DNA from: Whitmania pigra
Taxonomy: Eukaryota; Annelida; Clitellata; Hirudinida; Haemopidae
NCBI GenBank assembly: GCA_021613335.1
Contig: JAJTWR010000335.1
Span: forward strand, 31,001 to 95,000
Direction: 5' to 3'
DNA length: 64,000 nucleotides
Below, in pieces: positions 44,563-55,630 of the stretch. Position numbers and translations under genes: made by a program. The notes beneath the pieces were generated by a model that saw nothing but the letters and a program-made list of their open reading frames with translations, was not told the DNA's origin and made no database searches. Numbering within the stretch: the stretch's first letter is position 1; every line of letters begins with the position of its first letter.

Positions 44563-47500
44563 TTACAACTTCATGTTTCTCCCTTCGATGCTGATCTTGA
44601 CAGCAGACGACATTGCCCTCTTCTGGTCCATGAAGGCCCTTTGCATCTTGGCCAACTTGTTAGGCTTCTTTTTCTGTGGTCCTTCCTGGAGAAGTATTAT
44701 TAAAATTAATAATTATTACAATTAATAAGAGCATGTGCCGATCTTATATTTATTATTGATCTCAAACTAGGATGTAAATAAACTAATAATTATCAAGCAG
44801 AAGAATGCCAACCCTTGGCTTGTCTTCAACGTTCCATTTGGGTCTAATGACGTAGTCTCTGATGGAGGGGGCAGGCACCCGTGCCCTATAGACGTACCCT
44901 GGGTCACCTGGCCTCAGTACCCTGCAGGCAAAAAAGATTTAGCTAAGTCTTAAATTCTAATAAACACTACAAGGATTATCAATAGATTGTTTCAATGAGA
45001 TTTAAAAGTCATTTTGTGTGCTCACTCAAAAAAGTATCGATTTTTACTAAGAGGATCAGATATGGAATTAAATAGCTTTTTTCGTATGCTAGATGGCTCC
45101 TTTCGAACGTTTGCCAACCGAATATCGACAGAAGCAGACGACACTTACGAAACAACATAAACGAGACTTACTTGTCGGGGTCGTTCGAATTCTTGGAGGA
45201 TCCTTCGCTCTCGCTCAGCTTCCTTCTCTTTGTTAGTCGCTCGTAATCTCTCTGTTCGCGCTCCTCCTTCGACAGAGCCTTGTAGTCGGCGTTCTGGTTG
45301 AAGAAAGGCCTCGCCCAGTCGTCTGCAGAACAACTTATGATGTTAGTTTGTATTTCATGGTAGACAAATATTGGGTTGCATTTCGTAGAACGAGTGTTAT
45401 CGCGTTAATGTTAAAGACTCCGTTTTCCTATCAAAACGACCGACACTCACTGATGAGCTTGCGACATATTTGTTTGTTTTGAGGCAATTCTTTCGGGTGC
45501 TTCAACAAAAACATGACAGCTTTTCCCAAGCCGCTCATCTTTAAACCTTCTGTGCTGATGGCAGGAAACTGTAAACCATAAATTGTTAATTAGTATGACA
45601 CATAAATATTCAAATGACGTTCGAAAGCAGACCCACCTCGGTCAGTTGCTTGAGGAGAGCTTCTCTGATTTCGTGATGAGGGAGGGTGTGGTTCGGCAAG
45701 GGTGCCAGCCATTCCTGAATAAATTATTATAATTGTTAAAAGCGATCGTCAACAACGTCGAAAGCATTGTCAACGAGTCACTTACAGCGATGGACGTCAA
45801 GATGCCCGAATCGAGGAATGCCTGATGCAAGTCAACTCTGAGGAAATAAAATGATAATTGAGGCTTAATTAACGTCGGCGTTTGATTGTGGTTTCGCTTA
45901 CTTCTTCAGCTGATATTTTACATATTTGAGATTCTGCATCATGGTAATGGCAGGTTTCTTTTGTTTGTTGAGCTCCCGATCTTTCTGAAATCATCGAAGT
46001 CGTCGTCGACATTAGAAATGACACGAATAAATAACGCGAAGTAACATTTAGAGTTAAATCAAGTTTTTTCTTTACAACTTATTTTTTCAGTCATGCGCAT
46101 AAAGAATCTAAAATTGACATTTCACAGGTAATAATCTAGTATGCATATTCAAAATGTTACTACATAAAAATGATGTTACGAATAATTAATAATTACCTCA
46201 GCAGCCTCTCTCATGATCTTCATCATATCCTCGATCATGTCATCGGAGTCATTGATGAAGTCGACATCCTTCCTTCTCTTTCTCCTCTTCTTCATCTCTG
46301 CCTTCCTTTTCTCCATCATCACATCGAAGTCCCACACCTTGTCACTGGGAGGAAATTGCAAAGTTATTATGAATGTCAGATCGATGTAGTCCCGATTTTT
46401 ATGCTGCTTATTTGCAAATTACCATCAAGTTTAAGCACAAAACGCACATGTAATTGAGACTAATAATACTAATTGAGATGAATTTGAATAGATCCATTTA
46501 TTATTATCCATTCACATTGCAGTATAACATCGTAATGATCCATTGCCTGATGTAAATGTAAACCAACGACTCACCCTTGTTCCCCATCATCTAGTATCTC
46601 CCCGTCGTGATCAGAACCATGGTGAGATTCTCCGCCCTCACCATCTCCCCCCATGTCATCTCTCTCACCTTCATGATCTGATGGAGATGGATGAAATAAT
46701 GATCAAACTAATTGGTTATACTTTGAAGCAGTCGTGAGCATCAAAACGATCGCTTTGCTTGAGATTTGTAATATACAATGGATGTAAACTTACCTCCTCT
46801 TTTGTCTCTTTTGCGTTGCGATGCCTTATATTCCTCTTCAGTGAAACCCTGTCAGATAACAAGTTGTTTGCTTTCAATTCTTTGTTACGATTTGAATTTT
46901 GTATTTAGCCAAGTTATGATTTATCCGAAGTTCTAATATCTGAAGAATCACCTCAAAGTCCTCGCCTTCTTCACCATCACTGAGACCGAAGATACATTTC
47001 AGCAGTTCGTTCCTGAAGGAAAACAATTAGCTTAAATTATTTATTGATGAAATCAAATAAATATTACAACCAAAATCAAGATCTATAATATTTTCAAAAA
47101 ATGTTGATACTTCACCAAACGTTTTGCAACCATTAAATCAACCAACCCTTCTTCCTTTCCACATTCCTCTGCCTCAACGAGCTTTCCTATTTTGATAACA
47201 AATATAAACATTGTAAAAACATTTAGCACCATCTTAGTAGCAATTTCAAACTCCACCAGCACTTTACGTCAATTCCATAATCTGAACCAAATAAATACTG
47301 AAATGGCTATCATTGCTCTCACGCGAAATTTAACTAAATGAAAACAATATCAACTGATTCGCATGCTTCTGTTTTATTTCAAGCCATATGCTTTATTTCT
47401 ATAAAATATTATAAACTCCCAGCATTGTCGAAAAGGTCATTTGTGATTTGTGTCCTAGACGGCTGACTTATATAATCAATAAAATGAGCCAAACAGTGAT

Positions 47501-47570
47501 CGCAAGAATATTCTTGGAGTGGAAAATTTATATACAGACCATCATCTCGGTCTTCGGAGTCAAAATCCAT
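44563..47570 (-). CDS. IWS1: IWS1, SPT6-interacting transcription elongation factor (13 exons)
   Basis: IWS1 works with SPT6 on elongating RNA polymerase II, coupling elongation to chromatin and mRNA export. Exons: 47540-47570, 47147-47186, 46952-47012, 46794-46848, 46575-46677, 46197-46344, 45902-45984, 45786-45837, 45637-45714, 45451-45568, 45172-45322, 44813-44921, 44563-44685; every phase agrees, giving 383 residues. The N-terminus is acidic ([11 protein letters not shown]). A Lys/Arg-rich block and the [19 protein letters not shown] stretch follow. The TFIIS-N-like helical domain covers roughly exons 6-11 ([71 protein letters not shown]). The C-terminus contains [19 protein letters not shown] and [13 protein letters not shown], both family hallmarks. 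Vertebrate IWS1 is about 800 residues because of a long acidic repeat region that is nearly absent here. The first two exons are less certain than the rest. Confidence 0.92.
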
Positions 47571-48784
47571 CTTTCTGGGCGTATTGCAGTTTGAAAATAA
47601 AATTAGCCTACAGCGACTTGTGCGACTAAAACCAACCAAATAAAAACAATGGATGGCAATATTAGATGAACATTTCCAAAATTTCAATATTTTTACAAAT
47701 AAATAATAAACATGATATTAAAATTTCAAATAAACTTTATTAACATACGGTAACGAAATTGCGTACGGTAAGAATATATTTTTTGTTTTTCACAAAACTA
47801 AAATCTAAAGCAGTAAAAAACACATAATCGTGCATGAAATTATATTTATTTAAATAAATCTGTGGCTTAATTTTCCAAAACATTTGCATTCCATTTGCAA
47901 ATCATAGGAACAAGTACTGAAGATTCACGTGCATGATACATAAATAACACAGACAGCGGCGCCACTAGGGTGTCTCTTCAGAAGTTCGACACAGTGGCGA
48001 AGTTGAGGGAGGCATCTAAGTGCATCTACGTGGTTTAGTGGGAAAATGGCATAAAAATTGGGGCACATTACATTTTGTAGGCCATGACCTAGCGAGAAAA
48101 TGGTTTTTCTTACCACAACAGCGTAATTCTAACATTTTTTCCACATACATCGACACAATTCACAACACATATATTCAAAGTACGTATATAAAATATTCAA
48201 CATGTTTACGAGACTTCCTTCTCAAGCGCTCTAGTTAATTCAATGTCATATTTTCTATTCCATATCCTTTTTTGTTGTTAAATTTTGATTTCTTAGGCCA
48301 TTGTCGCGGTGCTCAGGCCATGATACGGACCTGGAGAGAACCACGACACTATCGGGACGAGATTTGCTTCGCTCTTGCAATTCCAAGTTCCAACAGCGTC
48401 AGTGGTGACCATTCCTTTTAAGTCAGTCCTCCCAGAGAACGAAATAACCTCCCCGAAATCGAAAGACATTTAACCCAAAACAAGTTTTTAAAAACAAAAC
48501 AACGTGCAGGTTAGCCGAATGGGTTACGTGTCTGCATACGGCGGTAATGGCAACAGCCGTAATGTGTCGTGTTCGAAACCCGGTCTGAATGCCTCAAGCG
48601 CCCTTAGGAGCGCTATATAAATGGTTTCAAGAAGTGCCTCTGACGCTATGCATATGGTGCTACATAAATTAAATACAAAACAATGATGCAATAAGAATTC
48701 GACATCATCAAAAATGGCCTAATAATCAAGTAATAATGTTTAGGAACAGCACGAGTCGTTAAATGGCGATGTTCATAGGTTAAT
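47571..48784. other. intergenic interval upstream of IWS1, containing one SINE
   Basis: No coding exon is supported here. Apart from the SINE near 48.5 kb the sequence is unique and AT-rich. It must hold the IWS1 promoter and the 3' end of the hAT-like gene. Confidence 0.55.
48506..48677 (+). mobile_element. tRNA-derived SINE
   Basis: The copy begins with an A-box-like TTAGCCGAATGGGTTACG (from 48511) and has a B box GTGTTCGAAACCC about 50 bases later (48569-48581). A tRNA-unrelated body follows (GGAGCGCTATATAAATGG, GACGCTATGCATATGG). It ends in an A/T-rich tail. It is nearly identical over its length to the copy at 57095-57262. Confidence 0.82.
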
Positions 48785-51457
48785 TTAGTAATTAAATTCA
48801 AGCAGACGAATATTGTAGTTAAGAAACAAAAGTTTTTCCGCATCATCATCATCATCACCATCCAGTAATTCTTGTCGATCGGCATACAACTGTCCGGCTG
48901 CACTTAACAACTGTTCACTTGCCGTGGCGGTGGGCGGAGCAGACAAGTACTTGCGTGCGGCGTCTTCGAGAAGTGGGTATTGACTGCAATGCCAATAGGC
49001 GTGAATGTCAGTGGTCTCTCGGGGAAGGCGGGGATCCTTGAGGTACGCATTCAGCTGTTGTTCGTACAGAGGCACGTGGGATTGACCGTTGAAAGTTTTT
49101 AATGAATTCATTTTTTCAGAACGGATATCATGCACTGCCCACAGATCCACCTCCTCCTCGATATCTGACGTTTCGCTCTTGGCAGACGTGCACTCGAAGC
49201 TGTCATTCGACAAAGCTGTGGCTGGCTCGCTGACATTGCTCGTACTAGATTCGTGAACCAAACTCAGAAAATCCAGAACTACTTTCGTCGCTGCCGTTCT
49301 CTCTTGCTCGTTGAAGTAGTAATCTTTGAATCGTGGATCAACTAAGGTCGCCGCAAGGAAGGGTTCTGACGAACTGATATCAGAGAATCTACTGCACATT
49401 TCTTCGCGCAGCGCAGCTTTCATCCGCATCAGGCTCTTATCTGCTGACGTCATGCTGAGTATTTTGATGAGATTTGAGACGAGCGGGATAACCAACGAAA
49501 TGCACGCATCATCGGCACAAATCGCCATCGTTGCAGTGTAGAATGGTTTCAGAAGCTTGACAATTTTACCCGCCAATTTCCACTCTTCGTTCGAGAGAGT
49601 GTCGATATCGTCTTGCTCCAGACTGAACAGGTTAATTACCTTGCTCTGTTCGACTAGACGTTCCAGCATAACGTAGGTGCTGGTCCATCTAATCTCATCG
49701 TCCTGCAGTAACGAGTGTTCTGGGACTCTGAACGTTAGTTGATATTCTTTTACGTGGCGACAAGCCGACTCACTGCTCTGGAAATAGGCAACAATTTCGC
49801 GGGCTTTTTTGACGACATCTTCTACTGACGATTGCGTAAACAACGCATGGCGAAGGACCGACTGTAAGTTGCGGGACACGCAGCGAATATCGGCGATGCC
49901 GGTGAGATTCATTGCAATTTTCATGTTTTCGACATCGTCTCTTATTCCGACGTGAACCTTCTCAGCTATCTCCCATTTGGCTATGGCTTCTTGAAATTTC
50001 GAAGCAAGAAAATTCTCGTCACTGTCCTCTTTCAGCACCAACGCACTCAAGAAAACTTTACGCCGCACAGTTCCGTGGACGAAATGAGCCGTTAAGCTCA
50101 GCATCGAGCATGATTTTGACTTTGACGAACTGCTCCATCCGTTCAACGTAAACGAAATCCAAGCAGCCTCCTGCAATAGATTTTTGATACGGTTCGTGAT
50201 TTTGTCGTACGTGGCAGGCATCAGAGTCGTTCTGTAATACTTCTCGCTTTTAACCTTATAAGGACGTGCGCTCAACGGATCTCCTATGTTCAATCTCGAG
50301 AATCCTTCGCCTTCAACGATCGAAAAAGGCAACATGTCGACAATAATCAGGTCCATGATGCTTTTATCAATTCGCTGAACAACTTCGTTTTCGTCAGGAC
50401 AGGCCGTTTTGCTCTCGGTCATCGACGTGGACAAAGTACCTTCGAAAGTTGATAGCTCGAGTTCCAATACCGTCTCCTCTAACTTCACCTCTTTTAAGGA
50501 ATGGTCGTCAAGACATGTCGTTCTATTCTCCGTCAACATAGTATTTTCAACATTCGATAGCTCGAGTTCCACCACCGTCTCCTCCATCTTCATCTTTTTC
50601 GAGGCACGCTCTGCTTTGTTATCGCTGACCCTCTTCAAGTACTGGACGTGAAGATCCTTGTGGCGGCTGGCCAGGTGACTTTTCAAGCCCGCAACCGTTT
50701 GAAGTCTCGGTTTGTCGCTGCCTAGCGACAACCGTTTGTTGCATTCTTTGCATTGTGCCTTGCTTGCATCTGCCTCAAGTTTTGTGAAGTACGTCCATAC
50801 GACGTTCTTGAAAGTTCTTTCACGATGTTTCACACATTCCTTCGTGGCTACTTGGTTTTCTGGCACAACCGCTCCATTCCCCGTCGTCGGCGTTTGGACA
50901 AAATTTGGTTGTGCACGTTCTGTTTTGACGGTATTTGACCTCAAGCACATGCTATGTGCTTCCTTGTGGTATCTGGCTAAATGGCTTTTTAATCCTGCAA
51001 CAGTTTGAAGTTGTGGTTTGTCACTGCCTAGTGACAACCGTTTGTTGCATTCCTTGCATTGTGCCTTGCTTGCATCTGTCTCAACTTTTGTGAAGTATGT
51101 CCACACAACATTCTTGAAAGTTCTATCACGATGTTTCACAACTTCCTTCACAGCCAGTTGGTTTTCTTGCACAACCGCTCCATTCCCCATCGTCGACGTT
51201 TGGACAAAATTTGGTTTTGCGTGTTCCGCTTTGGCGGTATTTGACCTCAAGCACATGCTATGTGCTTCCTTGTGGTATCTCGCTAAATGGCTTTTCAAGC
51301 CTGCAACTGTTTGAAATCTTGGTTTGTCACTGCCTAGTGACAACACTTTCTTACATTCTATGCACTGCGCCTTGCTCACATCTGCTTCAATTTTTGTGAA
51401 ATACATCCAAACCGGATTCTTGGACATTCTTTCACAATGATTCAGAGATTCCTTCAA
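48785..51457 (-). CDS. hAT-transposase-like / ZBED protein with three BED fingers, intact 890-residue frame
   Basis: Single uninterrupted frame related to hAT transposases and their domesticated ZBED descendants. Three BED zinc fingers occur at residues about 12-62, 114-164 and 216-266, each with a VWxYFTK start, CxxC and HLARYH/HLASRH ligands. An RNase-H-like region and a C-terminal hAT dimerisation segment follow (LEDAARKYLSAPP, SEQLLSAAG), then an acidic tail (DGDDDDDAEK). The transposase catalytic motifs are altered: the usual T-D-x-W-T/S near residue 436 reads TLNGWSS, with Asn where the family has Asp. The C-x-x-H motif near 522 reads CVSRN. The RW motif near 586 (DEIRWTSTYV) is kept. 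I found no inverted termini or 8-bp duplication flanking it by eye. An open frame with probable loss of catalysis favours a domesticated DNA-binding gene, but a recently dead element is possible. Confidence 0.85.
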   Translation of the reverse strand: MKESLNHCERMSKNPVWMYFTKIEADVSKAQCIECKKVLSLGSDKPRFQTVAGLKSHLARYHKEAHSMCLRSNTAKAEHAKPNFVQTSTMGNGAVVQENQLAVKEVVKHRDRTFKNVVWTYFTKVETDASKAQCKECNKRLSLGSDKPQLQTVAGLKSHLARYHKEAHSMCLRSNTVKTERAQPNFVQTPTTGNGAVVPENQVATKECVKHRERTFKNVVWTYFTKLEADASKAQCKECNKRLSLGSDKPRLQTVAGLKSHLASRHKDLHVQYLKRVSDNKAERASKKMKMEETVVELELSNVENTMLTENRTTCLDDHSLKEVKLEETVLELELSTFEGTLSTSMTESKTACPDENEVVQRIDKSIMDLIIVDMLPFSIVEGEGFSRLNIGDPLSARPYKVKSEKYYRTTLMPATYDKITNRIKNLLQEAAWISFTLNGWSSSSKSKSCSMLSLTAHFVHGTVRRKVFLSALVLKEDSDENFLASKFQEAIAKWEIAEKVHVGIRDDVENMKIAMNLTGIADIRCVSRNLQSVLRHALFTQSSVEDVVKKAREIVAYFQSSESACRHVKEYQLTFRVPEHSLLQDDEIRWTSTYVMLERLVEQSKVINLFSLEQDDIDTLSNEEWKLAGKIVKLLKPFYTATMAICADDACISLVIPLVSNLIKILSMTSADKSLMRMKAALREEMCSRFSDISSSEPFLAATLVDPRFKDYYFNEQERTAATKVVLDFLSLVHESSTSNVSEPATALSNDSFECTSAKSETSDIEEEVDLWAVHDIRSEKMNSLKTFNGQSHVPLYEQQLNAYLKDPRLPRETTDIHAYWHCSQYPLLEDAARKYLSAPPTATASEQLLSAAGQLYADRQELLDGDDDDDAEKLLFLNYNIRLLEFNY
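50640..51410 (-). repeat. tandem roughly 306-bp (102-codon) repeat encoding the BED fingers
   Basis: The N-terminal third of the hAT-like gene consists of three tandem units of about 306 bases, each encoding one BED finger plus linker (AHSMCLRSN, AxPNFVQT). Units differ by scattered substitutions, and the units nearest the middle are most alike. The frame is conserved because the period is divisible by three. Confidence 0.9.
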
Positions 51458-52055
51458 AATACAATGCCTTTGTTAAATAAAGTTATATACAATACATATT
51501 ACAGGGCTTCTAAATAAAATAATATAAACTTAACTTTAAAAATCAATGTTATATCACCAGGGTAACAACAGTATCAAAAGCTAGACTTCTCGTGGTGACC
51601 AGACTGTTGCTAAAATGGCGGTAGCTCATAAGTCAGTTGCTCACTCGCCAGCCACTCGTGCGAGATCACAATTGTCAGTGTGCAACTGCTACATGAACAA
51701 CCATAATGAGAGCTATCCCTATCTGGGCAAAAGTCAAGGAACCAGTTCTTACAGACGACTGAAAATCTAGATCACCGAAGATCAACTTCAAATTAGTTTT
51801 TCTGTTTCAGCCAAACAAGAAATTACAATGAAAATTACAAAAAATGACCACTTTTGGCATCGAAACTGAAATTGGGTTGGCCTCTAATTAGCTCCGGGCT
51901 TGTGGAGCAAGTGTACAGTCTTCATGTCTTGGTTGTTGAAAGTTATTCTATGAGTTGAATAAATAACCAATAATCAAGTAACTAGTCAGACATAATCTGA
52001 ATGATTCTTTCATGAAATTAAACAAAGATGTCACATTTTCAATATAATTTTGGCT

Positions 52056-52688
52056 GTGTGGATGTTCTTTCAATCATTGCTCACAACAACTCAGAAATAA
52101 TTACATATAAAATGTAAGTTACATAAAGGATGAATGGGTAAAAGAAGTTATGATTGTAGTGAATTTTGTTTTTTCACAAAAAGAGCAATGATGTATGGCA
52201 TTGGTTATGATTATTCATTTTAACGATCAGAGAACACAAGTTATTTAAAAAAAAAACTGTTGCATTATTTTTTCTTTATTAATTATTCATAAATGACATT
52301 ATGAGTCTCATTCCCTGAAGCCCGACAAGTCTGACTTCACTCATCGGTAAGATGGTCGTATTGAAACTTCCTTAAACAAAGTCTTCTTCATTAAATTGAT
52401 TTTTTAAAACACAATCTTGGAGGAGTCATTATTAAAAAGAATTGAATCAATCAGATTTTCTAGTCTTGAGCATATTTTGTCCTCAAATGCAAGCTTATTT
52501 TTAGGTGAACTTTTCAAAACAACATTCTCTAAATTCTGGAACCAATGCCATACATCACTGCTCTTTTTGTGAAAAAACAAAATTCACTACAATCATATTC
52601 TTTTACCCATTCATCCTTTATGTAACTTACATTTTATATGTAATTATTTCTGAGTTGTTGTGAGCAATGATTGAAAGAACATCCACAC
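52056..52688. repeat. long inverted repeat, about 150-bp arms, 333-bp loop
   Basis: The left arm 52056-52206 and the reversed right arm 52540-52688 match almost perfectly, differing by a few single-base changes and one short gap. Both run from GTGTGGATGTTCTTTCAATC to GATGTATGGCATTGGTT. Transcription through it would give a long hairpin. Similar arms could be the terminal repeats of a non-autonomous foldback transposon, but I see no clear flanking target duplication. Confidence 0.9.
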
Positions 52689-52789
52689 TGACATTTTTCC
52701 TAAAAATGTTAATGCTGATAAATTGTACGCATCTGATATCCTTCTAACAGATTTTATTTCCAGTAAATCTTAAAGTACACAATGCTTTC

Positions 52790-52990
52790 TTATCCAAGTT
52801 TTTCTTCCATGCATATTGTTCTTATAGGTAAATGAAGAAGTTCAATGGTTGCAATGTGTTCTAAAATGCTTCCTGGTAAATCAGTTGGTTTATCAACAGA
52901 AATTCTGAATCTTTGGTCTGTTTCAGAAATATTCAGATCATTCTCAAACTGAATTGCAGATATTTTATCAGGACAATTGATTGTGTTCAC
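52790..52990 (-). pseudogene. unrecognised open frame, possible gene fragment
   Basis: A 66-residue minus-strand frame of ordinary amino-acid composition (PDKISAIQFENDLNISE, LPGSILEHIATIELLHLP). It lies just outside the right arm of the inverted repeat and has no supported splice partners. It could be a leftover of a transposon or gene; I cannot assign a family. Confidence 0.2.
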
Positions 52991-54367
52991 ATCAAGATCA
53001 CTGAATTATGATTAAGTTTTTATCTGAAGGATTTTACAGATATTCTACAAAGACTGTAGAATGAGTCTAGAAAAAAAGCAATTAAAAATTAATCGAAAAA
53101 AACAAAAATAGGCAGATAAGAAGATACATTAGAAGGCGTATTATTAGGAGGAATATCTAAAAAATTTCGGAACTATTAATAATTAATGTTTGAAAACTTT
53201 GAAGCAGAAGTTTTAACCGAACCCCCTGTGCGTTATCCAAAATATTTAAATAATCAAATTCTCCTGAAGAATATCTATCAGATAATGTTTAATATGTACA
53301 ATTAATTTTACAGGGACGGCGCCGAAATCCGATAGAAAAACTTCCGGTAAAATCAAAACAACCCAACCGAAAATGGGCGCAAACGAAGATTTTTTTTTTA
53401 CCGAATTACCAGACTAATTAAAAAACAATTTATTTAAACATAAAAAGCAACAACAAAAGTTTAAGATTACAACGTCAAGATATGTTGGCGCCGATGCTAA
53501 CAAAAAAAACATGCTTATTGACAAGAAGAAAGGCAAGAAATTTTTAAAAATACTCATAACTAAATTTGTATAACACTATAAGCTCATTATTTGGTTTTGG
53601 CCGAAATCACAGAAATAAACTAGGCCGATAATGATTACATAACTTTCGGCGCCAAACCGAAGCCGAAATTCGGTCTTTGATGTTATCAATAAGCAAGGTG
53701 CTTAAGGACATATTGGTTCCAAATAACAATGCAAGATATTTGCAAGATATAGTGAACATTTTGCATTTAATTGTTTCGCCATTAAATTCGATAACATTAA
53801 TATTTTTTTATTACGACACCAGCATCCACGTATCCATTTCACTAACCAACACCATGGCAGACGTACAAAAAGTTGACGAATGTATTCTGAGGATTCAGGA
53901 TTGGCATCTCTTAAACCAGCTGTAGCTGAACCCTTCCAGATTCGAAGCCATGATGCTAGGGACCTGGCGTTGCCTAAAGAGACTCCGCGTCGCCTCTGTT
54001 CGTCAAAAGTTTTGACTAGCATCGAACCATCTAGCATCATAAAACCCCTCAGAGTCATCCTCGACAGCACTCTCTGTCTTGATATGCTAAGGCGCCATAC
54101 AAATAAGCTATTATTATTATTATGTTGCAAACAATTAAGACGTAGAAGAACTCAAAATTAATGAACAAAATGAGTCATAGAAGTATCCGCAAAGTGCAGC
54201 AGGCAGTTTGCTGTCAAAATCGATGGTAGAAATTAACTTGGATGATATTATTAAACTTTTTTTATTGATTCTTATTGCGTTGCAAAGAAAAAAATGTATA
54301 AACTCTCGAAAGAGAAGGCAGTTTGGCAGAAAGTTTTTGTGATTTCTTGTTACTTTGTTTGAGAAAT

Positions 54368-54876
54368 GTCTCGAATGTTCTTCCTTGTCCTCGGTTTCCT
54401 GGTCGTGACCTTCGCCATTGATGGCGATCCTCCGGCAGGTCATGAGATTTGTTGACGTATGTTTGAAAGCTGAAAGTCGTTACAACAAATAAGTGTTATA
54501 TTCGGATTGTTGATAGAGGAAGGAATGCAAAGATAAATTTTAACTGGACGGCACAAACGTTGAACCTAATAACCGTTATGAACCTTTCTGTGGTAGCTGA
54601 CAAAGACGGTGATGGTGATGCCAGTGAGGTTACTACCCCCAACGTACCAGCGGACACGGTTGACAACTCGACGATTATGATAATGATATTTAGTGACCAT
54701 TGAGAGTGTAAACAAACATTTGTCATAACTTCAGCACGGAAAAGAACAGTAACGACGAGATGAGGGAAGATGAATGGGAAGAGTTAGAGAAGATCAATGT
54801 TCAGTCATCAGTCTCCCTCATTCAGTTGCCCGGAACGGAAGCCGACTACTCTCAACTCCTTGCGCGGGAAGATGCC
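54368..54876 (+). CDS. candidate small secreted-protein gene (2-3 exons, tentative)
   Basis: An ATG at 54368 opens MSRMFFLVLGFLVVTFA, a good signal-peptide-like start, and is followed by a donor (GCA G/GTCATG) at about 54440. The next open acidic segment starts after an AG near 54596 (DKDGDGDASE). A last segment from about 54737-54749 to the TAA near 54876 encodes MREDEWEELEKINVQ...LLAREDA. Phases can be joined (for example with a donor GAG/GTTACT and an acceptor AAAAG/AAC), but other joins are possible. The product would be about 80 residues. The family is not recognised. The segments may instead belong to a larger gene with an upstream exon at 53853 (MADVQKVDECILRIQ). Confidence 0.3.
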
Positions 54877-54879
54877 TAA

Positions 54880-55622
54880 AAATACCGATACAGGTGATGC
54901 TTTATTTGTAGTAGGTTTTGTATTTTCCATGTTTATGTTTTTTACACTCAACACTTAAATTTTAATATTCTTGCAAAGATATTTACAAAATGAGGTATAC
55001 TAAATGAATTTATTTAAAAGGGGTAAATGAAATGAATTTATTTGATTCATTATTCATATGAATATGGGTTAATATCCTGAAATAAGTCTACAATTATTTG
55101 TCAATCTTAGTTTATACCAATATTTATTTTATTTTTAAAGGAAACAGAAGTCTGCAAAAGTGAACTTTTTGAAAATGTCACTAAACATGACAAAAAAATG
55201 CCTCCTGCGTTGGCCAGAATTTCCTCAGGGAACCTCCGTTCACCCTTCCACCACGATGAGGTGCAAGTAGGTCTTTGGAAGGGGTGAGGCGGATGGTGAA
55301 TGGTTGATTGTGATGGTGGACACGAATGAATGATTTTGACTGTTAGCCTGACCTTCAACAATAAACTAAAAATCAATAAAAACATAAAGGGTGGCTCAAG
55401 AAGCGCACTGTCATGTAATCTGGAACAATAGTTCAGGATCAGTTCTCTGTTGCGTGCACAATAATTAATAAATAAATAATTAAATAATTAAACGAATCAA
55501 TAAAGGAAAATAAATGTTAGATAAAAACATTAATATGTTAAACTGAACAAATACCTCAAATGGAAATATGACAATGTTAAACCGAATGAAATTAATTAAT
55601 GCGTTAAAGGATTAACCAAACA
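54880..55622. other. intergenic stretch, no feature seen
   Basis: AT-rich unique sequence between the tentative small gene and the hAT element. A minus-strand frame near 55107-55385 has no supporting splice sites or recognisable family motif. Confidence 0.4.
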
Positions 55623-55630
55623 CCTGCAGT

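Larger units (their letters stand above)
51458..53852. other. accessory interval containing a long inverted repeat
   Basis: No gene is supported. It holds the 5' flank of the hAT-like gene, a long inverted repeat (52056-52688), an unrecognised minus-strand open frame (52790-52990) and a segment near 53315-53670 with three GGCGCCGA-type motifs. Confidence 0.55.

Noticed and set aside
53315..53670. Repeated GGCGCCGA motifs considered as terminal inverted repeats of an element
   Set aside because: The similarity does not extend beyond about 10 bases in a consistent orientation, and no flanking duplication is visible.
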